Origin: Cyclobacterium salsum
Lineage (GTDB): Bacteria; Bacteroidota; Bacteroidia; Cytophagales; Cyclobacteriaceae
Assembly (NCBI RefSeq): GCF_010119245.1
Contig: NZ_WNKG01000006.1
Coordinates: 248,001-312,000, forward strand
Reading direction: 5' to 3'
Length of the DNA stretch: 64,000 bases
Part shown: one piece after another, positions 18,903 to 28,031 of the stretch
Layout: every line of letters begins with the position of its first letter
Numbering within the stretch: position 1 is the stretch's first letter
Translations under genes and position numbers: made by a program
The notes under the pieces: model-generated
Told to the model about the DNA's origin: nothing
What the model saw: the letters and a program-made list of their open reading frames with translations, nothing else
The model's database searches: none

Positions 18903-19829
18903 ATGAAAACCAGTAGAAGAAATTTGTTAAAAGGGTTGGGGCTTGGTGCTGTAGCGGCTTTAGCTCCATCCACTTCATTCTCCCAATCAGCTAAAATAGC
19001 TAAATTCCGTTATTGTCTGAATACCAGCACCATCCGGGGGCAGAAGCCAGGACTTCGTAAATACATAGAATTAGCCGGAGAAGCCGGTTACGATGGCATA
19101 GAAGTTTGGGTGGAAGATGTAAAGCAATATCTCGCGGAGGGGCATCCTCCGGCGGAGCTTCGGCATCTAATTCAGGATAATGGGCTTAAGGTAGAGAATG
19201 CAATTGGATTTGCTCCGTGGATGGCAACAGACGAGGCTACAAGTCAGCAGGGCTTTGAGCAAATGGAAGCGGAGATGAATATGCTGGCTGAAATTGGTTG
19301 TAACCGAGTAGCTGCGCCGGGTATTGGTGCGGAGGCTCCTGTTGATTTGATGATGGCTGGGAAAAAATACAAGGCCTTGCTGAACCTGGGAAGAAAGACA
19401 GGAGTGATGCCGCAATTGGAATTTTGGGGAGCATTTGCCCCTTTTCACCACTTGGGCCAGGTGCTAATGGTAGCGGCGGTGGCCAACGACCCGGATACCC
19501 GACTGCTTCCCGATGTCTACCATTTATTTCGTGGAGGTTCGGGCTTCGAAGGGTTGAAATTGATTCATGGAAATGCCATAGAGGTTTTTCACATGAATGA
19601 CTACCCGGCTAATATACCCAGAGAGCAGCAGCAAGACAAAGATAGGGTTTATCCAGGAGACGGAGTAGCTCCTCTACCGGAAATTATTGCGGACTTGAAG
19701 CGGATGGGGGGAGATAAAGTACTTTCTCTGGAGCTGTTCAATCCGGTTTACTGGGAAAAAGATCCGCTCGAGGTAGCGAAAACGGGACTAATGAAGATGA
19801 AAGGTGCCGTTGAGGAAGTATCTATCTAG
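18903..19829 (+). CDS. Tat-exported sugar phosphate isomerase/epimerase family TIM-barrel protein
   Basis: About 308 residues from the ATG giving MKTSRRNLLKGLGLGAVA, a twin-arginine signal. An upstream in-frame ATG at 18822 would place 27 residues before it and is unlikely. The rest is a xylose-isomerase-like TIM barrel: GYDGIEVW near the start, metal-ligand-type residues in QLEFWG and LPDVYHLF, FHMNDY and a late SLELFNP. These proteins usually isomerise or epimerise sugars or keto-acids with a divalent metal. The substrate is not deducible. It ends at a strong terminator (19844-19882). Confidence 0.8.
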   Translation: MKTSRRNLLKGLGLGAVAALAPSTSFSQSAKIAKFRYCLNTSTIRGQKPGLRKYIELAGEAGYDGIEVWVEDVKQYLAEGHPPAELRHLIQDNGLKVENAIGFAPWMATDEATSQQGFEQMEAEMNMLAEIGCNRVAAPGIGAEAPVDLMMAGKKYKALLNLGRKTGVMPQLEFWGAFAPFHHLGQVLMVAAVANDPDTRLLPDVYHLFRGGSGFEGLKLIHGNAIEVFHMNDYPANIPREQQQDKDRVYPGDGVAPLPEIIADLKRMGGDKVLSLELFNPVYWEKDPLEVAKTGLMKMKGAVEEVSI

Positions 19830-19843
19830 AAGGGAATAGTTAG

Positions 19844-19882
19844 AAACAGAAAAGGCGGTTACCAACCGCCTTTTCTGTTTTG
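19844..19882. terminator. Strong bidirectional rho-independent terminator
   Basis: A perfect 17-bp inverted repeat: AAACAGAAAAGGCGGTT at 19844-19860 pairs with AACCGCCTTTTCTGTTT at 19864-19880 around the loop ACC. A-rich and T-rich flanks allow action in both directions. It separates the TIM-barrel gene from the convergent DUF6600 gene. Confidence 0.92.
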
Positions 19883-19894
19883 AAAAAGGTATTA

Positions 19895-21364
19895 TCAATT
19901 ATCCCTCCGGGAACGTTGACTCCTGCTTGATGGGGCACTTCGTTGGGTTCTTTGCGTCTGGGGTGCTACCCGTGAGGGCGATTCGCTCCTTCTATTATTT
20001 TGATAACTTCTGGTAGGACTAGGTGCCGTGCTGCGCCTGACGTTCCTACTTTCCGGGGCCGGAGCCGATCTCCTTACGGATGTATTGGACCGGGGAGTGG
20101 ATTTAGTTACCCTTCCCTGGGAGGGGCTGCCCGACTGCATCCTTTGTGTGGAGGGTCTCGCCTGTCGCTGCACTGAGGCGGGGGAAGGTCTGTTCGTCAC
20201 CCGTGGCGAAGATGGCGTGGGCCGCACCGCTTGGGAAGCCGATGAGTTATTTCGGCGATTGATGGTCGCATTGCGGCTTTCCGGAGCTGTTTGCACACTC
20301 CTGTTTGCCTTACTGGCCCCCGATACCTGATTGTTTCGGTCCATTGACCGATTTGGGGCAACGGTTCTTCTGCTTTGATCCAATGCCGCACTCGATCTTC
20401 CAGTTGGTCTTACGGAACGATTGGCAGAGCGGCTATCCGGAATAGGGTTATTCTGAAGCACTTCTGACCTTACCCTATTTCCAGTAGTACTGCTGGGTTG
20501 CGTAACTCGTCTTTCCGAACTGACCTGCTGATTGCTGCGGGCAGTATACTCTCTAGAGGGTATATAATTCTTTGGTCTGGAAGCAACCTGCCTTCTATTG
20601 CTTGCCTGTGGTGTTTGAACGTCAGGCCTATAAAGGCGTACGCTGTTATTCGCAATAGCGGATCTACCGGGTCTTCGCTCTTCTCGTACTTCAAATACAG
20701 GTACATTTCTTCTCGTCACCTGCTGCAATTCCCTTCTACTAGGTCCGGCCACATAGCGGTGGTTATTATAGACGTAAGTATTGTTGATGATCGTCGTTTG
20801 ATTGTATATGAGATTTACATTTCTTCCGGGAAGGTAATACCGATAGATATTCCTGCTAAGTAACCTTCTTCTAGGCACGAATACCCAGTGTGAATAAACC
20901 GGATAATGGACGGATGCATAGAATCGCGTTCTGGGCCCCAATGGAAACCAACCATAATAGCCTCTACCGGATCTCCAATTGACCCATGCAGGACCCCATT
21001 CATAGCCCGGGATCCAGGCCCAGCCATAAAAATCGCTGAAAAACCACCTGCCGTAGTGGAAAGGTGCCCATCCCCAATCATAGTTAGAGACCCAGGTGTT
21101 GCCATAAGTGGACATCACCCAATGGCCATTGGTACGGTAGGGCTGGAAATTCCTTTCTGCGTAAGGAATCCATATAAATCCGTAATGTGGATCTTCCACC
21201 CAATCTCCATAGGGACTGAGTTCGTCATAAAATACCTGAAAAGAAACGGCTACGGGAGCCGCCTGGCTTACATTAGTAACCCCAAGTATAAATAGCAACA
21301 GGGGCAGAAAGGCGTACCAGGAGATTTTCTCTAGCCGGGATGAATTCAATTTGTATGTTTTCAT
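19895..21364 (-). CDS. DUF6600-like exported protein with long basic low-complexity tail
   Basis: About 489 residues from the ATG giving MKTYKLNSS; an ATG four codons upstream is also possible. A signal peptide ends near VSQAAP. Residues about 45-190 are rich in Trp, Tyr and Gly with the repeated pattern YGDWVEDPHYGFIWIPY and GWAPFHYGRW, typical of the DUF6600 type. From about residue 230 to the end the chain is disordered, made of Arg, Ser, Asn, Gln, Pro and Thr, and strongly basic. It could bind acidic polymers such as DNA or polysaccharide, but no function is known. Confidence 0.7.
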   Translation of the reverse strand: MKTYKLNSSRLEKISWYAFLPLLLFILGVTNVSQAAPVAVSFQVFYDELSPYGDWVEDPHYGFIWIPYAERNFQPYRTNGHWVMSTYGNTWVSNYDWGWAPFHYGRWFFSDFYGWAWIPGYEWGPAWVNWRSGRGYYGWFPLGPRTRFYASVHYPVYSHWVFVPRRRLLSRNIYRYYLPGRNVNLIYNQTTIINNTYVYNNHRYVAGPSRRELQQVTRRNVPVFEVREERRPGRSAIANNSVRLYRPDVQTPQASNRRQVASRPKNYIPSREYTARSNQQVSSERRVTQPSSTTGNRVRSEVLQNNPIPDSRSANRSVRPTGRSSAALDQSRRTVAPNRSMDRNNQVSGASKANRSVQTAPESRNATINRRNNSSASQAVRPTPSSPRVTNRPSPASVQRQARPSTQRMQSGSPSQGRVTKSTPRSNTSVRRSAPAPESRNVRRSTAPSPTRSYQNNRRSESPSRVAPQTQRTQRSAPSSRSQRSRRDN

Positions 21365-21521
21365 GGCACCTAACAATTGGTTGTATACCTACATACGACA
21401 ATAAGTGTACCATGTTTCAAAATCGGTAAAAAACAAAAATATAATTCGAATTTTGAATATTAAATAAAAAATAAATTGGTAAAATGAGTAATTAAAGAAT
21501 ATTAAGCTGTATTTAAAACAG

Positions 21522-21689
21522 CTATTTTTTCAATATATCAATTTTCTTTGCTACCTCCTCTGCCTCGGCCATTAATTTATCGGATAGGCTACGATTTTGA
21601 TGAGAAGCCTTGTGCGCTTTTTCTAATAGGCTTTTGTAGCTGTCCTGTAATTTTTCCAGTTCTGTTTTCTTTTTGAATAATCCAAACAT
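21522..21689 (-). CDS. Lacal_2735 family small protein
   Basis: A 55-residue protein starting MFGLFKKKTELEKLQ, recognised as the small Bacteroidota-specific Lacal_2735 family. It is predicted to be one or two amphipathic helices rich in Lys and Glu, cytoplasmic, with no known function. The longer reading from 21710 would add seven residues (MYSQKKD) outside the family start, so I chose the internal ATG. It lies just downstream of the MORN-like repeat gene on the same strand. Confidence 0.7.
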   Translation of the reverse strand: MFGLFKKKTELEKLQDSYKSLLEKAHKASHQNRSLSDKLMAEAEEVAKKIDILKK

Positions 21690-21736
21690 ATCTTTTTTTT
21701 GACTATACAACAGGATTGGTAGCTGGTTGTTTGGAT

Positions 21737-23320
21737 TTAATTAAAATCCTGGAACAAATCACTTTCTTCTGGCATGTTTTCGGGGACTACTTCATCTTCC
21801 TTAAAGTTTAGTATATCCTCCAGGTTACCTGACCGGGTATAGTATTTCCAGGCTCCTTCCTTCTGCCCCTCTACCATTTGACCTTCGGAGGCCAATCTCC
21901 CATTGTCATGATAATATTTCCAGGTGCCGTCTGGTTTTCCAGACTGGTAATTCCCCTCGGACTCTTTCTGCCCATTGATATAATAGGTTATACGGGTGCC
22001 ATTTCCATCTTTAAGGGTGCCTGCGTCCAGCGTTTGGGAGCCATCATAAGAATTGTACTCCGTGACATTCATTAGTCGGCCAAACTCCCAGGACTCTTCC
22101 TGTGTGAGTTGTTTGTTGTCATAAAAAAGCCCCCACATACCGTCTTCCTTGCCTAGTAAATAGCTTCCTACCGATTTCAGCTGACCACCATCATAATAGT
22201 AAAACCATTGCCCGGCTTCATTTCCAAGCTGATAGTTACCTTCCGCAATTAATATCCCGATTTTATTGAAGTATTTCCATAATCCGGACTTAACATCATT
22301 TTTATACGCGCCTATGGAATACAATTTGCCTTCGGGGTAGTAACTTTTCCAAATACCGGTGCGAAAACCATTTTCATATTGTCCTCTTACCGATGGCCTT
22401 CCATTATTATGGTTTTCGATATAGTCGCCGACCGGTACTCCCAGGTCATAAGTCACTTTTTTGGAAACTGATTTATCCGGAAAATACTCTTCCCAAAGTC
22501 CCACCGGAATGTCGTTTTCATACCTTTCGATCCGGGCGGTCCTTCTGTTTTCATAATAATAGGTCCAGGTTCCGGTTTTATTTCCGGATTGGTCATAGTT
22601 TTTTTCAGATTCTACTATTCTGGTATCTGGAAAATACTGGATCCATTCCCCAACTTTCTTTCCGTCCTTGTATTTTCCTTCCTCCTGAATCCTTCCAGAC
22701 GGGGAGTATCTTTTAAAATCACCCTGAGGTTGATCGTTTTCGTAGTTTGCCTCGACAATTAACTCATCATAAGGGGAGTATTCCTTATAACTCCCATCTT
22801 TGATTCCCTCTCTGTAAGCTATTTCTACTGCCTTTTCACCATTTTCATAATAAAAAACCCAATTCCCGGATCTTTTTCCATCTACGTAGTTTCCTTCGGT
22901 TTTTATCTGTTTCGGGTCGACATATTCTGATCGGGTTTGATTGCCGTAGTACTCCTTGTAGGGGCCGATTAGCACACTGTCCTGGTATACGGCTTCTTTT
23001 ACCAGAGCTCCTCCGAGATCAAATTCCTGATAAGCACCATTTAGACGGTTGTCTTTATATTCGGCGATAATGCGCTTTTGTTGATTGGAATAATAGCTGA
23101 TCCATTGGCCATCTTTTACACCATTATCGAAGGTCCCCTGCTGGAGAAGTGTTTGAGTTTTTGGAATGATAAACTTCCAAAGTCCATCCATCTTGTTGTT
23201 TACCATTACACCGTTTCCCATGAGGGTGGAGTCTTTGTTGTACAGGTTTACAACCTGGCCTTGTCCAAAAGCAAAATCCAAAAAAAAGAAAGTAAGGAGA
23301 CCGGCAATTACGTATTTCAT
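21737..23320 (-). CDS. MORN-like (YwqK-type) repeat protein, exported
   Basis: A 527-residue protein with a signal peptide ending near DFAFGQG. The mature part is about 20 tandem repeats of about 23 residues with the core GxWxxYYxNGxxxxEGxY, matching MORN_2 / YwqK-family repeats. NCBI labels such proteins 'toxin-antitoxin system YwqK family antitoxin', but nothing here supports an antitoxin role: no toxin gene is adjacent and the protein is exported. The repeats form a beta-solenoid-like sheet. A scaffold or binding role in the periplasm or at the surface is the simplest view. Confidence 0.75.
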   Translation of the reverse strand: MKYVIAGLLTFFFLDFAFGQGQVVNLYNKDSTLMGNGVMVNNKMDGLWKFIIPKTQTLLQQGTFDNGVKDGQWISYYSNQQKRIIAEYKDNRLNGAYQEFDLGGALVKEAVYQDSVLIGPYKEYYGNQTRSEYVDPKQIKTEGNYVDGKRSGNWVFYYENGEKAVEIAYREGIKDGSYKEYSPYDELIVEANYENDQPQGDFKRYSPSGRIQEEGKYKDGKKVGEWIQYFPDTRIVESEKNYDQSGNKTGTWTYYYENRRTARIERYENDIPVGLWEEYFPDKSVSKKVTYDLGVPVGDYIENHNNGRPSVRGQYENGFRTGIWKSYYPEGKLYSIGAYKNDVKSGLWKYFNKIGILIAEGNYQLGNEAGQWFYYYDGGQLKSVGSYLLGKEDGMWGLFYDNKQLTQEESWEFGRLMNVTEYNSYDGSQTLDAGTLKDGNGTRITYYINGQKESEGNYQSGKPDGTWKYYHDNGRLASEGQMVEGQKEGAWKYYTRSGNLEDILNFKEDEVVPENMPEESDLFQDFN

Positions 23321-23563
23321 TTGTCTATAATTTGCTTCTTAACGGTCAAATGGAATCTCGCATGTTTGATAATCATCCCTCTGCGGGTCGCTTGCGTCAT
23401 GCTCGATTTCATGGGTTTGTTTACTAATTTAATATGGTCTTACGGATTGCGCCCAATATTGGTTCCAATTTACATTATATAGTTAAAAAACTTTATTTAG
23501 CTTGGAAAAAGTTTGGTTTATTTTATTTTTTTTCTTTCAATAAATTTTCTGGGGAGGTTGGAT

Positions 23564-24142
23564 TTACTTTTCTTTTGCGCTTTCAATGAGAGAAAGTAAG
23601 GTGATGATCTCTGCCAGAATGGTGTCGGTTAGCGCTTCGGGTTCCCCCAGGGGAATGGGTTTTACCAATTGCAGGTGATCAAAAAATTGCAGGTGATTAT
23701 CAAGGTTTAGCGAATTGACATTTCTATTTTTTCGATGATCGATGATTTCGCTGTAATCCCATCGGTCCGTCAGGCAAACCGAAAATTCATCCCAGTTTCT
23801 CTTTTTGGCAAAGAGGTTTTTTAAGGCCGGATGGTTTTTACCAAAAAACAGGAACAGAAACATCCCTCGACCCCACCAGTGCAAAATTCGGATATTGAGA
23901 CCTTTATCCATGTCAAAATCTCTGACAATATCTAAAACCTGATAGGGACACTGCCGCAATTCGTTGCCCTTACTAATTTTTATACCTTTTTCCGTGGCAT
24001 GCACTTCCCTAAGGTTGACGCTTGCGAGTTGATTGCCAACGTCAGAAAAAAGGCTGACGATGAGCCTTTTTGCAGCACTTATTTTCTCGAAAAGTGTTCG
24101 GTCCCGGGTGATGGAAAGTAATTCGGTATGGGTAGGGTTCAT
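23564..24142 (-). CDS. Conserved hypothetical protein
   Basis: A 192-residue protein without signal peptide or membrane segment. It contains the aromatic-rich stretch ILHWWGRGMFLFLFFGKN around residue 95 and a C-terminal acidic helix region. I do not recognise the family and see no catalytic motif. It starts 10 bases after the fabH-like gene stop on the same strand, so it is probably co-transcribed with it. A lipid- or ketosynthase-related job would be guesswork. Confidence 0.55.
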   Translation of the reverse strand: MNPTHTELLSITRDRTLFEKISAAKRLIVSLFSDVGNQLASVNLREVHATEKGIKISKGNELRQCPYQVLDIVRDFDMDKGLNIRILHWWGRGMFLFLFFGKNHPALKNLFAKKRNWDEFSVCLTDRWDYSEIIDHRKNRNVNSLNLDNHLQFFDHLQLVKPIPLGEPEALTDTILAEIITLLSLIESAKEK

Positions 24143-24152
24143 AAGCTATTTT

Positions 24153-25151
24153 TTACCACCTGATCAATGCGGAAGCCCAGGAAAAGCCACTGCCGAAGGC
24201 GGCGAGGCAGACCAGGTCCTTCGGGCTAATTCTTTGTTGTTCTAATGCTTCCGAAATTGCTACTGGTATGGTGGCAGCGGTCGTATTTCCGTAATGCATA
24301 ATGTTATTAAATACCTGCTCCTCTTCCAAGCCGAGCTTGGCCTGAACAAACTGGCTGATCCGCAAATTGGCCTGGTGAGGAATGAGCAGATCCAGATTTT
24401 TCGGACCCAATTGATGGGCTGCGAGCGCTTCCCGGATTACCTCATCAAACCGGACAACGGCATGTTTGAACACGGTATTGCCATTCATTTTTAAGTTGAA
24501 CGAACCGGAATGGATTAAGTCCTCTGAAATCCGGACTTCTCTACTGCTGCCGGGATCTTTTACATATAGTTCTTCGGCATAATCCCCATCGGCATGGAGG
24601 TGGGTTGAAAGAATGCCCCGGCCGGGCTCCTCAGTTGCCTGGAGTACCACGGCACCGGCACCATCGGCAAATATGACGGCGCTGGACCTGCCTTCGTCGC
24701 TTTTGTCCAGGGCTGAGGACTGTATTTCTGCCCCCACCACCAGGATGTTTTGATACATACCGGTTTTGATGTATTGGTCGGCGATGGAGAGCGCGTAAAC
24801 GAATCCAGAGCAGGCGTTTCGGACATCGAGTGCTCCAATTCCTTGTAGTCCCAACTCCCGCTGAAGCAAGACGCCATTGCCGGGAATAAAATAGTCGGGG
24901 GTGATGGTAGCGAAAATGATAAAATCAATTTCGGAGGTTTTTACTCCGGCATTTTTGATAGCCTTTTCGGATGCCTGCTTGGCCATGCTGGTAACGGTAT
25001 CTTTTCCAGGGGTAAACCACCTTCTTTCCTTGATTCCGGTACGCTCCACGATCCAGGCATCATTGGTATTCATAAGAGTGGAAAGTTCATCGTTCGTGAC
25101 GATTCGTTCCGGCAGGTAGTGGCCGGCCCCGGCTATAAGGGAGTTTTTCAT
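24153..25151 (-). CDS. fabH: 3-oxoacyl-ACP synthase III (FabH-type ketoacyl synthase)
   Basis: A 332-residue thiolase-fold enzyme that condenses an acyl-CoA starter with malonyl-ACP to begin fatty-acid synthesis. The Cys-His-Asn triad is in place: Cys114 in RNACSGFVYA, the His of LIPHQANLRI and the Asn of YGNTTAAT. The end FGSGFSWASALIRW is also typical. Length is normal. It is not linked to other fatty-acid genes (plsX, acpP) here, so it may be a second FabH paralogue with special starter preference. It shares a transcript with the hypothetical gene downstream. Confidence 0.9.
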   Translation of the reverse strand: MKNSLIAGAGHYLPERIVTNDELSTLMNTNDAWIVERTGIKERRWFTPGKDTVTSMAKQASEKAIKNAGVKTSEIDFIIFATITPDYFIPGNGVLLQRELGLQGIGALDVRNACSGFVYALSIADQYIKTGMYQNILVVGAEIQSSALDKSDEGRSSAVIFADGAGAVVLQATEEPGRGILSTHLHADGDYAEELYVKDPGSSREVRISEDLIHSGSFNLKMNGNTVFKHAVVRFDEVIREALAAHQLGPKNLDLLIPHQANLRISQFVQAKLGLEEEQVFNNIMHYGNTTAATIPVAISEALEQQRISPKDLVCLAAFGSGFSWASALIRW

Positions 25152-25305
25152 GGTGTTATTGGGGCATTTTTGATTGGCAAGTAGGGTAAATTATTATTAA
25201 AAATCAATTTTGGCATCGATTACGAACTATTTTATAAGATGCATTCCAATGCAAAACACCCATTATTTACTTAGGAATAGTAATCGCTTCTATTGAAATA
25301 AAAAT

Positions 25306-26208
25306 TCAAATCCTACCCGCTTCTTTAAGCTTCCAGTATCGAAGCAGCCCGCTTACCGACATCCAACTCGGATTGGCTAACTCATACAGGTGCTGCACCG
25401 CTGGGCTTGCCCCGGCAGCAGTCATTTGATTCTCTGTATGTTCCATAAACTCCCTCTCAATTAATTTCTTTTCAGTCCCTGCCTGGAAATGGATTTTTAT
25501 CCATTCGGCCCAGTCGTCTAGTACCTCTTTCAGCTGGTCAAAATGCAGCCTGGGATTTGTTACCACCCCATAATGGGTCAGGTATAATTTATCTGGTTTT
25601 TGTGCCAGAATTTTATCCATGGATGCCTTCCAGTCCTCCAGATGAATGTCCGGCGGTGGGCAGGGAGGGACTATCGGTCCTTCGTTAATTTTTACCCCTG
25701 CCACATCTCCTGTAAAAATGCATTGATCCAGTTTCCAGGCGACATGGTGGATGGCGTGACCCGGCGTGTGAAGCGGCGTGAAGGCCATCTTTCCAATGCC
25801 TATTGTCTCAAAGTCCGCTGTTGGGATCAATTTTTCCTTTTCAATGGGTTCCATGCTGCCCCAGAGTTTTTCCATATTGGCTTCCCCGTAAATTTGAGCG
25901 GCGGATTGCCAGAGTTTTTCGGGGCTTGCCAAATGGGGAAGGCCGATGGGATGTACGTAAATTTTTGCCCCTGCCTCAGCCAGTTTCCATGCAGCTCCAG
26001 CGTGGTCAAAATGGATGTGCGTGAGTAAAACGGCATCGATATCGTTTGGGGTGAGCTGGTGTTTCCGAAGCTCAGATACGAGTTGGGGCCAGGTGCTTTC
26101 GGGCCCTGTTTCCACCAAGACATGGTGATTCTGATCTGAAATCAAAAAACTGGCAATGGTATGACCTTCTTTCTGAAAGTGGAGGTCCAGGGTTTTTATC
26201 GTGTACAT
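25306..26208 (-). CDS. MBL-fold metallo-hydrolase (glyoxalase II-like)
   Basis: A 300-residue metallo-beta-lactamase-fold hydrolase. The zinc motif is LLTHIHFDHAG with H64, H66, D68 and H69. A later HTPGHAIHHV supplies the next His, FTGDVAG the bridging Asp and LTHYG the last His. Such proteins hydrolyse thioesters, lactones or phosphodiesters; the substrate cannot be fixed. Its ATG overlaps the stop of the SRAP gene by one base (TAATG), indicating coupled translation of the two. Confidence 0.85.
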   Translation of the reverse strand: MYTIKTLDLHFQKEGHTIASFLISDQNHHVLVETGPESTWPQLVSELRKHQLTPNDIDAVLLTHIHFDHAGAAWKLAEAGAKIYVHPIGLPHLASPEKLWQSAAQIYGEANMEKLWGSMEPIEKEKLIPTADFETIGIGKMAFTPLHTPGHAIHHVAWKLDQCIFTGDVAGVKINEGPIVPPCPPPDIHLEDWKASMDKILAQKPDKLYLTHYGVVTNPRLHFDQLKEVLDDWAEWIKIHFQAGTEKKLIEREFMEHTENQMTAAGASPAVQHLYELANPSWMSVSGLLRYWKLKEAGRI

Positions 26209-26906
26209 TATCCGAATAAAGTATAATTACCAAATTGATCCATTGGGAGGGTTTTTCGGATCACATAAGGGGTATCGTTGGCTACCTGATTGACCATAGG
26301 CGAAACCGTGTATTTCATCATTTCCGAGTCGGGGTACGGTTGAAGCATCTCCAGCAAGGTTTCTTCCGGCGTCTGAAGATCCAACCATTTAGATTCTTGT
26401 TCTTTTTTTAGAATCACCGGCATCCGGTCATGAATTTCTGAGGTGAGTTGATTGGGAGCGGTTGTCAGAATTAAAAACGTGTGTGCAATATCTCCTTTTT
26501 CTGTTTCGAATTCTTCCCAAATACCTGCGAAGGCAAACAGCTCCTCACCATGACGGACAAACCGATAAGGTACTTTGGTTTTTTTTCCGATTTTTTTCCA
26601 TTCATAAAACCCATCTGCAGGCACCAGGCAACGATTTTTTTTAAATGCCGATTTGAACGTTACTTTTTCTGTAATGGTCTCTGCCCTTGCGTTGATGAGT
26701 TTGGTGGCCACTGGTTTGTTTTTGGCAAAGGCGGGTGTCAATCCCCAATAAAAGTGAGAAAACCCCTTGGGGCTATCGCTGGTTATTACGGGCACTAATT
26801 GCGAAGGGGCAATATTGTATCTGGGTTCAAAAGGTTCCAGCATTTCGGCGGCGAACCTGTTTTCCAGATCTATTTTGGTTTTGGCTAAAGAATATCTACC
26901 ACACAT
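26208..26906 (-). CDS. SOS response-associated peptidase (SRAP/YedK/HMCES family)
   Basis: A 232-residue SRAP protein. Cys2 (MCGRYS, Met removed) is the residue that forms a thiazolidine link to abasic sites in single-stranded DNA. Other conserved residues are visible: INARAET (N72, R74, E76), DGFYEW (E102) and IHDRMP (H159). It shields abasic sites at stalled forks. The neighbour downstream is a metallo-hydrolase translated from an overlapping start. No LexA-like box was recognised upstream. Confidence 0.93.
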   Translation of the reverse strand: MCGRYSLAKTKIDLENRFAAEMLEPFEPRYNIAPSQLVPVITSDSPKGFSHFYWGLTPAFAKNKPVATKLINARAETITEKVTFKSAFKKNRCLVPADGFYEWKKIGKKTKVPYRFVRHGEELFAFAGIWEEFETEKGDIAHTFLILTTAPNQLTSEIHDRMPVILKKEQESKWLDLQTPEETLLEMLQPYPDSEMMKYTVSPMVNQVANDTPYVIRKTLPMDQFGNYTLFG

Positions 26907-26941
26907 AAGGATTGATTAAAAGCTGAGGGATTTTGTATTGC

Positions 26942-27910
26942 TTAAAGATAGTTTTCACGCAGAATAAACTCAAGTGCCCGGACTTCGGACCAATAACGCT
27001 CATTTTTTGCTCGCGGACTGAAGCCTACATGTCCTCCCTGCCGGGGGTATTGCAGGCAGATATAAGCCGGATTTGCCTCCCATTCTTCTGGATAACAAGA
27101 AGCACTCAAAAAAGGATCATTCCGTGCATTCAATACTAAAGTTGGCTTGCGTATTGCGGGCAGGAATTGAAGCGCAGAACATTGTCTGTAATAATCCGCT
27201 GCATCCTTAAAACCGTGCAATGGAGCGGTGAAAGCATCATCAAAGTTTCGTAGGGTGCGTAGTCGATGCAGGGATTTTCCCATAACGATTTCTGGGAATT
27301 GCACTGCTTTTTGCCGTATTTTTCGCTTCAACGAATAAAGAAAATGAAAGGCATATAGTTTATTATTGATTTTGTCTATCTGCCTGCAAGAGCCATCCAG
27401 GTCCAGGGGAACGGAGATGGCCACTGCTTTTTTTATTTTTTGATGGCCCGGCCAATCCTTTTCTCCCAAGTACTTTAACGTCAGGTTACCCCCCAAACTA
27501 AAGCCGATTAAATAGAGGAATCGGTAGTTTTTTTCGGCATGAAGCACCACTTGTTCCAGGTCAGGGCTAGCCCCAGAGTGATAAAACACCAGCTTTCGAT
27601 TGACCGAACCACTACAGCCTCTAAAATTCCAGTTTAGCACATCATACCCTTTGTTGAAAAAGTTTTCGGCCATGCCGCTCATGTAGGGCCGCTGGCTATT
27701 TCCTTCCAGACCATGGCTGATGACGACCACCTCTGAACTTCCCTGTTTGAGCCAATCCAGGTCCAGGAAATCACCGTCTTCGGTACTAATCCGTTCTCTC
27801 TCAAATGGTAAAGGTATTTTTTTTCTAAAAAGGGCGGGAATTAGGGTTTGCAGGTGACCGTTGGCTAAAAATTGGTGGGGATTGTATTTAGAGTCTTTCT
27901 GGACAAACAT
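26942..27910 (-). CDS. YheT-family alpha/beta hydrolase
   Basis: A 322-residue alpha/beta hydrolase of the YheT/ABHD1-3 group. The opening NGHLQTLIPALF, the oxyanion region ISHGLEGNSQRPY and the nucleophile elbow GFSLGGN (Ser138) identify it. The acid in LNARNDPF and the His in GGHVGFSP complete the triad. Related proteins act as lipid or ester hydrolases; the bacterial substrate is unknown. It lies 35 bases upstream of the SRAP gene on the same strand and probably shares its transcript. Confidence 0.88.
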   Translation of the reverse strand: MFVQKDSKYNPHQFLANGHLQTLIPALFRKKIPLPFERERISTEDGDFLDLDWLKQGSSEVVVISHGLEGNSQRPYMSGMAENFFNKGYDVLNWNFRGCSGSVNRKLVFYHSGASPDLEQVVLHAEKNYRFLYLIGFSLGGNLTLKYLGEKDWPGHQKIKKAVAISVPLDLDGSCRQIDKINNKLYAFHFLYSLKRKIRQKAVQFPEIVMGKSLHRLRTLRNFDDAFTAPLHGFKDAADYYRQCSALQFLPAIRKPTLVLNARNDPFLSASCYPEEWEANPAYICLQYPRQGGHVGFSPRAKNERYWSEVRALEFILRENYL

Positions 27911-27965
27911 TCGGTAGCTGGGGGCGTTCCATTAACATTTCTTACGTGAAAATACTATTATTAAA

Positions 27966-27996
27966 TTTGATAAACCTATTTTAAGAACTATTTTTG
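27966..27996 (+). promoter_or_regulatory. Bacteroidota-type promoter of the E2 gene
   Basis: TTTG at 27966-27969 and TATTTTTG at 27989-27996 are separated by 19 bases, an exact fit to the phylum consensus (-33 TTTG, -7 TAnnTTTG). It lies 35 bases before the ATG of the dihydrolipoamide acyltransferase gene. Confidence 0.8.
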
Positions 27997-28031
27997 GATT
28001 GCTGAAAACATGAATTCGAATAATTTAACTT

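Noticed and set aside
21737-23320. YwqK-type repeat protein as an antitoxin of a toxin-antitoxin pair
   Set aside because: It has a signal peptide and no adjacent toxin gene; the label follows database naming of the repeat only.
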